A stretch of 64,000 nucleotides of DNA. It comes from Hypericum androsaemum. Taxonomy: Eukaryota; Streptophyta; Magnoliopsida; Malpighiales; Hypericaceae. The stretch covers positions 15,711,176 through 15,775,175 of the forward strand of contig OZ023187.1 in the NCBI GenBank assembly GCA_963995505.1, in the 5' to 3' direction. Under the pieces are notes generated by a model. That model saw only the letters and a program-made list of their open reading frames with translations. It searched no databases and was not told where the DNA came from. Of this stretch, positions 34,657 through 45,120 are shown piece by piece (within the stretch, counting starts at the first letter, position 1; each line of letters opens with the position of its first letter). The translations under genes were made by a program, and so were the position numbers.

Positions 34657-35449
34657 GCAGCCCAAAAGCCCAAGAACACCAAGCACCTTACTCTCCAAAA
34701 GCCATCCACCAGGAGATCCCTAATTCAACCACCAAAAACCGTTTCGCCCATGAACCCTAATTTTCCAAAATCCTCAATTCGGCAATCAAGAACCCTAAGG
34801 CCTGCCATTTCTCACCTCTTTTTGCTTGGTTGGTTTCACGTTGACTGAGGATGATGATTCCTGATCTTTTGACTGTGGTGGAATTGGATGGAGTTGTGAG
34901 GTAGGAGGAGAGACCTCTTAAAGGTGAAGCAGTGTTCGGGAAGGAAGGGGTAAAATGGGGAAAGGATAAATCGAGAATCAAAGGAATTGGATGGTTTCTG
35001 GGTTTCTAGTCTTTGGCCATGGAGATGAGGTTCGATGGTTGTGAGAGGGGAGAGAGGAGACAGGGTGGAGAGAGGAGACAGGGTGGAGAAAGAAGGGGAT
35101 ATTGAAAAACGTAAACTAATTTGAGGTTGTTTTGAAAAAAATTACCACGACTACTTAGCAGTTCCGAGTTCCATTTTTTTCTGAGTTGGCATGCCACATG
35201 TCAACAAAATGACCACATTTTCATTTCGGACAGGGGAGGAGCTACCTGTGAGGTCCTTTGAAAACCTCAGGGACCCGTTTAAGAAGTTTTTTACCATAGG
35301 ATTGTAAGTAAAAATTGGTCAAACCATAGGGTACTGAAGTAATATTTTCCCCTTTTTTTAAATTATGGGACTCGTCTGAGCGTAGGCTTAATCAATTTTG
35401 GGGCTAACTTAGCTATGTAGGGTCCCAGCCGAACAACGTAACAGCAGCC

Positions 35450-35800
35450 CCAAAAATGTACCATCCCCATTCTCTAGTTTCTTAGAGTTAAAATTAGAGT
35501 AGAATCATTAAAAACCCCTAAACGGTAGACAAAGCCCTATTCTCTAGTTTCTTAGAGTTAAAATTAGAGTAGAATCATTAAAACCCTCTAAACGGTAGAC
35601 ACATCCCCATTCTCTAGTTTCTTAGAGTTAAAATTAGAGTAGAATCATTAAAACCCCCTAAACGGTAGACAAAGCCCCGTTCTCTAGTTTCTTAGAGTTA
35701 AAATTAGAGTAGAATCATTAAAACCCTCTAAACGTTAGACACAGCCCCATTCTCTTCTCTAGTTTCTTAGAGTTAAAATTAGAGTACAATCATTAAAATT
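35450..35800. repeat. Tandem array, 70-bp unit, about 5 copies
   Basis: The phrase 'tctctagtttcttagagtta' recurs at 35471, 35541, 35611, 35681 and about 35756, each with 'agaatcattaaaac' and 'aaacggtagacaaagcc'. The unit is a segment present only once in other R1 arms (6770, 22500, 36560), so it was amplified inside this arm. The partner array is at 60370-60710. Confidence 0.85.
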
Positions 35801-37143
35801 TAATAATTTCTCTATCATAATAACTAATATTTTCAAGAAAATATTAGTGTGAAATCTCAAAGTCAATTTTCTTTGGGTCTGAGTCAAGTAACAATTTTCT
35901 TGTAACCCTGGATGCACGTTTTTTTTGCTAATCAGGACGACACATTGGCTAATATATGGATTAAGCTTAGACTATTTGCATCCGCAACCTACCCCAACCC
36001 AAATCACAGAATAAATAATTAATTTTTTTTTCATCAACACCCAATACAACCTGACCCAACCCAATTAAATATTTTTCTATCCACACTCACAACCCACTCA
36101 AATTTATGTCACAAAATAAAAAATTAATTTCTCTATCATCCACATATTATCTACTATCTTTTTTTGTTTATATATAAATAATAATAAATATACGATAATG
36201 TTTATTCTGTAATTATAACAAGAAAAAAAATTATAATAAAGTAACAAAATTAAGATTACAAAAGTTGGAATACAAAAGTTACAATTAGAGCTACAAGTAA
36301 ATGTCGAAAATATGTGTGAAGTCAATAGTTAACCAAGTTACTAGAACGAGTTTTGGTTAGCTTAATCCATACCTTGGCCAATGACATTGTCGTGTTGGTC
36401 GGCAAAAATCACACGTTTAGTCTGAAAATCGTTCCTTGACTTAGATGCCAAAGAAAATTTAGTTTACTTTCCAAAGAAATATTAGTTATTATGATAGAAC
36501 GACTATTGGATTTTAACATTTTAGAGTGGTTCTACTCTATTTTTAAGCCTAAGAAATTAGAGAATAGGGCGTTATCCGCCGTTTAGGGTGCAGGTACGTA
36601 GCTCGGCTATGACCCATAATTGACCAAGCACCAATTTGACTAAGCGCCAAAATTGATAAAGCCTACACATAGATGAGTCCCATAATTCAAAAAAAATGAC
36701 CAGCATTGATGTTATCTCGGAATGAAAATTGGAATTTTCTTGCCTTCATAACTCCATTTGGAATGCATTGCGTTCGATTTCCCATAACGCCAAGTGATGG
36801 TGACGCTTCGTGTTCCACCACCTCCTTTAAAATATGAGAGGCGGTGTTAGATTTGTGCAAATTTTAGAGTTATGAGTTTTATTTGAAAAGACTTGTCGGA
36901 GAGAATCCCACATTAGATATGGCAAGTTAGATTAAATTATAATTGTGAAGATTTTGTCTAGTCATTACCTTAAAATTTGAAATTTGATATGAAAATTCTA
37001 ACACTCATTAGTTTGATTTTATTTGTAGGAGACTATCTCTATAATTTTTCGGTTAAGATATTTAATAGGTTGGATTTTTTTAATAATTTATCTTTAGTAT
37101 TTTTTTATAATTGACTTTATTTATAATTCAAATTGTTTATTTT

Positions 37144-38700
37144 TGTTAGGAAATCACCACAAGAAAATACACATGAACACGAATACAAAAGATAACGTGG
37201 TTTGACCTAATGTCTACGTCCACGAAGAAAAGGAGAATTTTTATTGATGAGATTCAAGCCATAAAGCCATACAGGAACTAGGGTAACATGTCTTTATATA
37301 ATAGACAAACCCTTGTAAGCCACGAAACCTATATTTGTCAATCTAGGAGTCCAAAACAAGAGTCCAAGAGAATAATAATTCCGAGGGTTCTTGGAATGAG
37401 GGTCCTTTTCCCTCATGGTCCCGAGTTGTTCTTGGAAAATTGTTCTTCATGTGCCCATTTTCTATGTACTTGAAGAAATTTTTTTGAACCTCCTTGACCC
37501 CGACTTGGATCATTTTCCATCTTTTCCTTCTCTATGACCATGGCTAACCCTCACAACTAGCCCTTCTCCTCGTTCATTATTGGCCTTCTTCCTTTGATAA
37601 ATTCTAGTAGAGCACTAGTGATGTCCTTCAACATAAAGGACTCTTTGCTCTTTCCCCCAACTTAGAGTGGTAAACAAACTTTCGTCGGATCTTGCTAAAG
37701 AATTCAGCAGCAATAATGCCTTATCTTCATTCTCGAACATCACATCGACCCATATCAAATCACTCACTAGTTGATTGAAATTATTGATGTATTGGCTCAA
37801 ATATGAGCCCTCGATCATCTTAAGTCTGTACAATCTGTGCTTAAGATAAAGCTTGTCGATAGAGACTTTGACATATACCTGTGGTCCAATTTCTTCTAAA
37901 CCCCAGCTGGTGACTCCTCATCCATGATGTGATACACCAGATCATCCACTAAGCACAAGAGAATTATAGCTACCGCCTTAGCCTCCATCTATTTCTACTC
38001 TTGCTCTTCCATCTTCTCAGACTTCTTCTCCGAGAGTGCATTGACCATCCTTTGTTGCACCAGCAGATCTTTGACGCACCTCTACCACAACCCAAAATTT
38101 GATAAGCCATTAAACTTCATAAGCTAATCCTTGACATATACATGTGGTCCAATTTCTTTCAAACTCTAGCTGGTGACTCCTCATCCATGATGTGATACAT
38201 CACATCATCTGCTAAGCACAAGAGAATTATAGCTACCACCTTGGCCTCCATCTATTTCTACTCTTGCTCTTCCATTTTCTTAGACTTTTTCTCCGAGAGT
38301 GCACTGACCATCCTTTGTTGCACCAGCAGATCTTTGACGCGCCTCTGCCATAACCCAAAATTTGATAAGCCATTAAACTTCATAAGCTAAACTTTGGGAC
38401 GTGACTCACCATTCTTCGGCCTTAGCTCTGATAACAGTTGTTTGGAAATCATCACAAGGAAACAAAAACGCACACAAGAACACAAACCCAAGAGATTACG
38501 ATGTTCGGCCTAATATCTACGTTCACGAAGAGAAGGAGAACTTTAATTGATGAGATTCTGCCACAAAGCAATACATGTACTAGGGTAACATGTCTTTATA
38601 ATAGAAAAACCCTTGCAAGCCACAAAATCTATCTGGGTCAATCTAAGAATTCAAAACAAGACCCCGACAAAAAAAAAATTCCGCCGCAAGCCAACTGGCT
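37144..38700 (-). mobile_element. copia-type element reduced to LTRs plus gag remnant
   Basis: Two diverged direct repeats, from 37144 ('tgttaggaaatcacc') and from 38439 ('tgtttggaaatcatc'), read as 3' and 5' LTRs of a minus-strand element. The inside right edge has GCTCTGATAACA at 38425-38436, a near-consensus tRNA-Met primer binding site on the minus strand. Only gag sequence lies between, with an internal tandem duplication of about 263 bp (units starting 37870 and 38133). The 5' LTR is cut near 38700, where P450-upstream sequence begins. A second copy starts at 63074. Confidence 0.65.
37615..37833 (-). pseudogene. copia gag (UBN2-like) fragment
   Basis: A 72-codon stretch with LYRLKMIEGSYLSQYINNF-type sequence, then FENEDKALLLLNSL and SDESLFTTLSWG, the signature of the copia gag helix bundle. 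It breaks upstream at about 37840; its better-preserved copy is at 63546-63875. Confidence 0.7.
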
Positions 38701-39309
38701 GTAGCCAAAGCTGGCGGCTGCCAACCATTATCTCACCAACTTCCCAAAATTTTTCATCTTATCTACTTAGACAACTATGTAAAAGTCTTATACTATTTCA
38801 TTGTAACTCAGACAACAACTGACACTAGAGGGTGTCACAAACATAGTCAGAACTTTCGCCTGCAAGAAGCCCGACACACCCTAAGTTAAACCCTTGACTT
38901 GGGAAAATTTATTTTAACCGAAGCTTCATGAGCTTGGGCTATTGGTGGACTATAGATAGAGCAAACACCCTATCAACGTGGTTCTTTGGATTTTACCACT
39001 CAATCCAACCTGAAATCCGAAAAACTTCCCCTCGCCGCGCGTCCTGTTTGGTTGTTCAAGACGTTATTCGGTGGCGAGATTTGTAAACTTTTTTCTAACA
39101 TGGCACAGTAGTGTAAGCTTAATAAGCAGTTGATATAATACTCTAAACAATACGCGTAACTACAACAGGGAAATCATGTCGAATGATGAGGGGTAAACAA
39201 ATTTTACCCATGGTAAAAATGTAAAAGCTTTTTTTAGATTATATATTTGGGAAGTGCGAGACAAGAAAAAGCACTTCATTTCAATTCCCTAAGTCCAACT
39301 CTTTCCACC

Positions 39310-39711
39310 ATGGATCTGAATCTCTCATCTCCTTCCTCCATAGCCTTGATCTTAGTAGCTTTCTTTACCTTCATAATCATGTCCACACGAAGTTATAGCA
39401 ACAAGAAATTACCCCCAGGCACCAGGAGGCTGCCCATCATAGGAAACATGCACCAGCTTCTCGATCCGCTAACTCATCGTTGCCTCGCCAACTTAGCCAA
39501 GAAACATGGAGCTCTCATGTACCTTAAGCTCGGAGAACGACCCTGTATCGTCATCTCTACGAAGCAGGCGGTCGAGGAAGTGTTTAGGGGTAATGACTTA
39601 TTGTTAGCCCAAAGGCCTGCTTCACTTTCAACAAGAATCTTATCGTACAACTCCAAGGGAATTATATTATCTCCTTATGGACCACTGGAGCTATGCCAGG
39701 AATTATATTAA
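39310..39711 (+). pseudogene. CYP71-type P450 pseudogene (first ~130 codons)
   Basis: Close relative of the intact P450 at 19191-20921. It starts MDLNLSSPSSIALILVAFF at 39310 with membrane anchor and hinge (LPPGTRRLP; the second Pro of PPGP is now Thr), and continues to ILSPYG. There a 2-bp deletion shifts the frame (HWRNAR becomes LELCQE) and P450 similarity ends by about 39705. The haem-binding half is absent. Its upstream ~500 bp also match the upstream region of the intact gene, in opposite orientation, including the TATA box at about 39240. Degraded paralogue made by an inverted duplication. Confidence 0.9.
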
Positions 39712-39715
39712 CTTT

Positions 39716-40145
39716 TTACGTCTAAGGGCTCGTTTGGGTAAGAAGTCAAAGATGTGTAGGAACAATAACAGTATTACTATTGCGTATGTACTTATTTATT
39801 TGAAAGGTAGATTTTATCCCTTAACTCAGTAGAACACCTTGTTTATATTGGTTTACATCATACATCTAGTGAATGCACAAGGATCGAGCACGCAGGATTA
39901 ATTGAGAAAAACGTTAGAAACGCATCTTAAAAACAAGCATTTAATTTTTTCATACTTTATAATGATCGATCTTCGAGTATGGATGACCGACCACCTCCTA
40001 CCAACGTCTATTCTATCGTTCGACGTTGCAAATAATGTGTTTTCTCCAACATGTGCTATTTGGAAGATATATGCAGCGGGATGTAGAATATAGTTTTTCT
40101 ATGATTTTTGGTATCATATATAATATTATATGTGCCTAGGGGGAA
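39716..40145. other. No recognisable feature after the P450 remnant
   Basis: AT-rich DNA. No further P450 exon was found here on either strand. Confidence 0.4.
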
Positions 40146-40149
40146 CCGA

Positions 40150-40525
40150 GTGGATCGACCATCTCAGCTTATAGGGATCCGTCGACGATCCAAGTGGAGG
40201 CAGGAATAGACCATCGACGATCTAGGTAGGAGGTGTTCCATCGACCATCTAAGGTCACTTGACCCCCTTCCGCCTCGCCATCGACGATCGAAGTAGGAGG
40301 CAAACCATCGACAATCTAAGCCTCATTGCCAATCTAAGATGCTCCAAGACAAACCATCAACGATCCAAGGCACTCCAAGGCATGTAATTGACGATCCAAG
40401 CTGCCATCGACAATCCTAGACACCCCTAGACATACATCGTTCAAGGCACTCCAAGGCATGCCATCGAGATCCAAGGTGCCACACCATCGACCATCTCAAC
40501 TCCATCGATGATCTATAACCAGATG
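40150..40525. repeat. Irregular minisatellite with CCATCGACGATC core
   Basis: About 15 diverged copies of a core like 'ccatcgacgatccaagg', spaced 15-45 bp apart and all in one direction, with variants 'gaccatct', 'gacaatct' and spacers such as 'aggcaagccact'. GC content is above the flanks. There is no open reading frame through the array. Confidence 0.65.
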
Positions 40526-40789
40526 AGCGATGGTAACTTCAGACCGCTTTTTGACAACTTTTACTCCATATTTGAAGAAGTAATTAATCACAAAGTTGAA
40601 GACCTATGTTAACACATATCACACTACTCACGAAATTGATAGAACATCCATGGATTTTATTGGCATTGTCGCATGAGTTAATACTAACATTATATAAACA
40701 CAATACAAACAAACAATGAAAGTACATGATTATGACTGTAATACAGTTAAAATATTAATCTACTTAAAGCTATGAATGTGCAACAAAAT

Positions 40790-41131
40790 TATTTATGTTT
40801 TAACGCAAGAAAACAAGAACAAGTGATTTACATGGTTCGAAAAATTGCCTACATCTCCAAGAGAGAAATTTTATTGATGAGTTGCTCCTTGCATACATAG
40901 GGTTAGAGTAGCCTACATATTGGTAAACTGACTCTAATATAGCCACGGAGTTTTCCTAAGTCATCAAGCAGCCGAAAACAAAATCCTTGTATAACCGAAA
41001 TTCTTTTGACCTGCGTAAATTGTTGCCTAACAAGCCGTTTATCGCCCGCCAGAATACCTGCAGCCCACTTGGAATTTGCCTTCTGCCTAAAATACATGTT
41101 TTGCTGTCGTCTGCCGGGAAAAATGTTGCAC
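40790..41131. mobile_element. copia LTR-like fragment
   Basis: Contains 'gatttacatggttcgaaaaattgcctacatctcc' type LTR sequence and 'attttattgatgag', as in the LTRs at 37144 and 38439 but diverged. Its right edge abuts the left boundary of the TPS duplication unit at 41132. The stretch 40526-40789 is unremarkable. Confidence 0.4.
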
Positions 41132-41849
41132 TCCAGTACCCTGATTTCGAGCTAATACCTCAACAAATCTCAACCTTTGCGAGAAGACACATTTTAAAAG
41201 AATTATTAAGCTCCACCCGAAATCATATTCACTTTGAACCTTAGAAACTCTAACCTTTTCAAAAGATCCTCCTTCTTTCTCTCCATCATTGTCAAATCAC
41301 TTTTAGATATTTTCCAAACACGGGCATCCCTCGAGCTTGACAAATGAATGTGCTCATCCAATCTGCATAAACGTCTCCCTACACGAGTTCTCCGGCAAAA
41401 ATAAAACCATGATGAATAAACGTCTCTCTACACGAAACCTACAGCGAGTCCCAAATGCTTAATTATAATCATATCTAACTTTGTTTCTTTGTAACTCACT
41501 TAAAATTTTAAAAACACTATGAAAGGTCTTGTCATATTTAACGATCAACATCAAACTACAATTTTTGCATAATTTTTCGCTCCAATACCATCGACGCACG
41601 TGCCAAGAGATAAGATATATACTCTTTATATGTAATGTAATCGAGATTTGTGCACGTTACAATTATTAATCTATTTAATATTCGATGCTACAGGGAACCA
41701 TTAGCGAGATGCACATGGTGAATTATAGTCGAGATTCGTGCGCTATTAATCTATTTAATATTAGATGCTACACGCTCTCATGCTGAATTATAAGCATACT
41801 ATCTGATTTTTTTTTGTAATATAATCAAGATACTACAAGATAAGCAGTG

Positions 41850-42478
41850 GAGTCCGAACCTTTTTCCTTGGGAATTGAGGGTACTCATAATGAGGCCGCT
41901 CCGACTAACCCACGCGAGGGTAGAAAGCAGAACCCAACATTAATGACTGGGATAGATGGGGTGGGCTGTTTGAATTCGCCGGCTGCACAAGAATGCGTGG
42001 GGGAAAAGTGGGCCCCAATCCCTACTAATTCTGAAGGGCTTAGCTGTCCTCTTACGCCTGGTGCCCAAATTGATATTGAGCTAATTTCTTGGAGTCCAGA
42101 AGAGCAGCTTCATGGGCTTTCCCCGCTGGATATGGGCCCTCTCATTTCGTCGGGTATGCCTCTGACGGATTTGCTTGAAAACAATCGGACAAACTCGATA
42201 ACCAGGAGAACTTCAACACGCTCGAAAAGACCAACTCAGAAGGCGTTGGCACTTCATTCTACTCTGAAGACAAAAGAACAAACTGCCAACATGGCGCGTT
42301 ACTCCCTATTGCAATTCCTTCTCTTGGCGGACAGCGAGGTCAGCGAATCGCATAGTGAGAGGACATACACTTTTCTTGATAGTAGAATGAGAGCAGATTG
42401 GTTCCTGTCAAACTTTGCAAAGGTGAAAGGGGACGGGCATGTATCCGAGATCTTGAGGGCTATCAAGGTGGTGGCTAG
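41850..42478 (+). pseudogene. Unknown coding-like fragment (copy 1), cut by an LTR element
   Basis: An open stretch of about 210 codons without a convincing ATG near its start (a stop lies just upstream of 41847). The protein is rich in polar residues, with a basic patch TRRTSTRSKRP and a C-terminal part ADWFLSNFAKVKGDGHV. I do not recognise a family. The sequence that follows the break (47891-48195) resembles a LINE-type 3' UTR ('ctgtaaagtacattaggtg'), so a non-LTR element origin is possible. The LTR element inserted at 42478, so the last ten codons of the frame are LTR sequence. Confidence 0.4.
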
Positions 42479-43777
42479 TGATGTGTGTCTAAAACACGCA
42501 TTAAACGCATAGAATTTCGAGTCATTATTGCATGTTTGTCTTTAGTTTAGTATCGTTTTAGTAAACATTTGAGTTTTGGGTGACTAATAAGTTCTTTGTG
42601 CTAAATTGTAGGAAAAGGAGGCAAATTTGGAAAGAATTATACTTGGAGAAGAAGTCTGGCAGGGACAGCTGACTTGGAAGGGTATTTCGGTCAACTTTGG
42701 AGCCGAATCAGAGGATGCGTATTTGACAGACAATTGAAGATATTTCTTTCCTCTTTCCGTACATATAAAGAACGCCTAAATCGGATATCGGAAGAGGAAG
42801 TTATGACCAAAGTACTGAAGGTTGGTCTGCCAGAATATTATCAGCGAATATTCGGCACAATATTAGAAATTCGGTTTCTGCATCGCGGAAGACTCTCGAA
42901 ACGGCTTCTCTAGGTTTTTACACTTAGGAGGGCTTATATATAACCATCTAGACTTATTTTACGACATTATTCATTCCAGAGAACAAACCCTATTTTTATT
43001 TTGTCTTTGCCAAGACCATGAGGAACTAAACCTCTAGGTTGATTCGAGGGAGGAGACCCAGGTTTTGGTTGTGAGGATCTTGGTTATTCAATTTAATTCA
43101 GTAGCATTTACTTATTCCTTGTGCTTATTATTGTTCTTGAATAGTTTTGCGGTTGTGAGTTTATTCTAGAACTGATTTGCCATTGATTCTTGATTAGCGA
43201 TTGCAGTTAGGAATTGAACTAGGAGCAAGGTTAATTCAGCGAGGAACGGTCGTTACCAAACTAATTAACTAGGAATAAGTAGGCTAGTTTGTAGATACCA
43301 AGGTTTTGAGTATAATCGCTAGGAGTAGGAACATCTATTCTTAATGCTATTATCTTATAGAATAGAAATCGGTCGATATTCTGTCTATTAGGTGATAAAC
43401 AACTAGTTAGGCGGTCGTTTGGCTAGTTGATTGTTGGATGTTTGTGGTCTCTTTGCGGTTGCGGGAGATTTACACCTACTTGCTACATGTGTTAGATTAT
43501 CTTTTGTGATCCAGTGATCAACCAACCTGTCGTGGTACTCCGATCTCGAATCTGCCGCTTTTCTCTTATTGATTTCACTACTTCTACTCTCTTTTGTGTT
43601 TGTTGATTTCGTACAACTTTGAATCCCACAAAACTCCCCTTTTTACTTTTGTGTTATTAGTTAGATTAATTGAGTATTCGACCCTCCTTGGATCCGACTC
43701 GGTATTTCCACTTTCTTGCTACTAATTAGTGAGCCGTGAATATCGGTTTATTTTGAGTGGCCTCGACACGCTCGTCA
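42479..43777 (+). repeat. 5' LTR (1299 bp)
   Basis: Starts TGATGTGTGTC and ends CACGCTCGTCA. It contains a short frame (42674-42913) that is repeated in the other LTR and has no recognisable domain. A TATA-like 'cttatatataacc' lies at about 42931, a plausible element promoter. Confidence 0.9.
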
Positions 43778-43782
43778 AAATT

Positions 43783-43800
43783 TGGCGCCGTTGCCGGGGA
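43783..43800 (+). other. Primer binding site, tRNA-Asp type
   Basis: TGGCGCCGTTGCCGGGGA, complementary to the 3' end of plant tRNA-Asp. It lies 5 bp after the 5' LTR. This primer is typical of the Athila/Tat side of Ty3/gypsy and of related non-autonomous elements. Confidence 0.85.
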
Positions 43801-43833
43801 GGTAAACGTAATATTTGATTGACCTAACCTATT

Positions 43834-44589
43834 ATGTTCAATAGAGCTTCATTTGTAGGTCCACGAACCTCTACGCTTGAACCAGATTGTATTGGATGGA
43901 TTGACTATCATACGGAGTACTATGGAGATCGATTTCAATGGAATCATGATCCTTATGCTCGTACTTATCAACCACGTCCACAACAAGCATCAAACTCCTC
44001 ATTGGAAGATCTTATTAGGACATTGGTCATCACCACAAATCAAAGTATTCAAAATCTCGCCAACCAAACTCAAGCGAGCATCAAGAATATTGAAGAGCAC
44101 ATATCCCAACTTGCAGCTGACATAAGAGAGATTAAGGCAAGTCAAAAAAATGTGGAGCTCCAAGAGCTTGAGGTAAAAGAAGAGACGATGGATATTGAAG
44201 ACATAGAGGATATGGTGAATCTTGAAGAGGAGTTTAAACTGGAAAAAATAAAGGTGGAGATACAATGCGAAGAGGAAGTGGTGGACCTTGAAGAAGAGGA
44301 ACAAGATGAATGTGATGTGATGATTGTGCCGCAGCTCATCGAAGAACCATTAGAGATCATTCTACCTATGGTGACGCCATCAAAATTACAACAATTGGAG
44401 TTCGAAGTTATTGTTGGTGGGCCCTATATAGATAGCATATTTCCGTATCAATTTGAGTACGTGTACGTACTAGATATAGTGGAAGACGATGACAAGGCAT
44501 CAAGAGTAAAAATGAAGAGGAAGATTGCACAACCTTCGCGAGTTAAGATGAAGATTCGGGACAAAAATCACATATTTAATCCCGGTTAA
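43834..44589 (+). CDS. Acidic coiled-coil protein of the non-autonomous element (gag-like?)
   Basis: A 251-codon ATG frame starting 33 bp after the primer binding site, the position of gag. Residues 1-50 are aromatic-rich (WIDYHTEYYGDRFQW). Residues 55-110 form a probable coiled coil (SSLEDLIRTLVITTNQSIQ, then NQTQASIKNIEEHISQLA), resembling the helical stretch seen in gag proteins of Athila-like elements. Residues 110-165 are strongly acidic (runs of Glu). The C-terminus is basic (KMKRK). There is no zinc knuckle and no enzyme motif. It may be a reduced gag that helps packaging by a helper element. The gag assignment is inference. Confidence 0.55.
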   Translation: MFNRASFVGPRTSTLEPDCIGWIDYHTEYYGDRFQWNHDPYARTYQPRPQQASNSSLEDLIRTLVITTNQSIQNLANQTQASIKNIEEHISQLAADIREIKASQKNVELQELEVKEETMDIEDIEDMVNLEEEFKLEKIKVEIQCEEEVVDLEEEEQDECDVMIVPQLIEEPLEIILPMVTPSKLQQLEFEVIVGGPYIDSIFPYQFEYVYVLDIVEDDDKASRVKMKRKIAQPSRVKMKIRDKNHIFNPG

Positions 44590-44839
44590 AAGTTTAAACA
44601 GACGTCTAGCTAATGACGTTAAATTAGCGCTTATTGGGAGGCAACCCAATTTAGTTTTTTTTTCTTCTTAGATTTTAGTTAATTTTTTTTTTAATTTTAT
44701 AATAATACTTACTTGGGTCTAAACTATCTTTGTTAATTATTGCAGGAAAAATAACAAAAAAAAAAGAGAAAAAGGAAGCTGACGTAGAAAAAAAAAGGGA
44801 AGTGTAAACAAAAAAGATGTCGCAGCGAGCAAGCATCAA

Positions 44840-45120
44840 GTGATGAAGTGGACAGGGATTTTAATTCCCTTTTCGAGCCGACCACAATTACACAGGACGA
44901 GAAGATCTAGTTTTCGAGAATCTCTCGCAGCGACCAAACCGCCTCGTGACGAAGTGGACAGAGATCTTGGCTGCTCCTCGCGTCGGACAAAAATACTCAC
45001 AGCGACAAAAAGATGACGCCACGATGTGAACAGGGAATTCAACTCCTTCTCGGCGCGACAAAGCTTGCCCGCTATGAAGTGGACAGAGAATATTGGTCCC
45101 TGACGCGAGCCGAGCCGCTT
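44840..45120. repeat. Dispersed GAAGTGGACAG motif, four copies
   Basis: Inside the non-autonomous element, 'gaagtggacagrga' or close variants occur at about 44845, 44950, 45026 and 45076, each followed by 'ttggctcc/attccc' and a 'cgcg' segment. The open frame on the opposite strand (44836-45249) is a by-product. It could be a decayed subrepeat of the internal leader. Confidence 0.45.

Larger units (their letters stand above)
31141..35352. mobile_element. MULE-like element (copy c) interrupted by a solo LTR
   Basis: Inverted terminal arms of about 330 bp: left from 31141 ('gagaaattttactttagtac...'), right ending 35352 ('...gtactgaagtaatattttcccc'). Arms share the ordered motifs 'ttggtcaaaccatagggtac', 'cttacaa' and 'ggtccttgaggtttcaaaag'. 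The interior holds a gene-like piece (ATG at 34606) and no transposase. The 9-bp flanks are both T-rich ('ctttttata', 'tttttttaa'), so a target duplication cannot be judged. The uninterrupted partner is at 58877-60264. Confidence 0.65.
30481..37143. mobile_element. R1 long-inverted-repeat element (copy c, Region I), nested insertions
   Basis: The left arm (30481-31140, resuming 35353-35975) and the right arm (37143 back to about 36355) are inverted copies of each other over about 1 kb, aligning through 'aatatcttaaccgaaa', 'ggaaaatcgaa', 'ttctctagtttctta' and 'gtatggattaagctt'. The middle (35976-36354) is a short AT-rich spacer; sister copy d keeps a DUF4283 remnant there, which this copy has lost by a ~446-bp deletion. 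A MULE-like element interrupts the left arm. No transposase was found, so R1 is non-autonomous. Long arms suggest a foldback or Mutator-like origin. The true termini are not resolved: a copia LTR starts exactly at 37144. Confidence 0.65.

Noticed and set aside
42674..42913. 79-codon ORF, repeated at 46782-47021
   Set aside because: Both copies lie inside the LTRs of the 5.4-kb element and have no domain, so the duplication is just that of the LTRs.
43999..44360. Minus-strand ORFs opposite the 251-codon frame, rich in Ser/Phe
   Set aside because: They are the antisense shadow of the Glu/Asp-rich coding sequence at 43834-44589.
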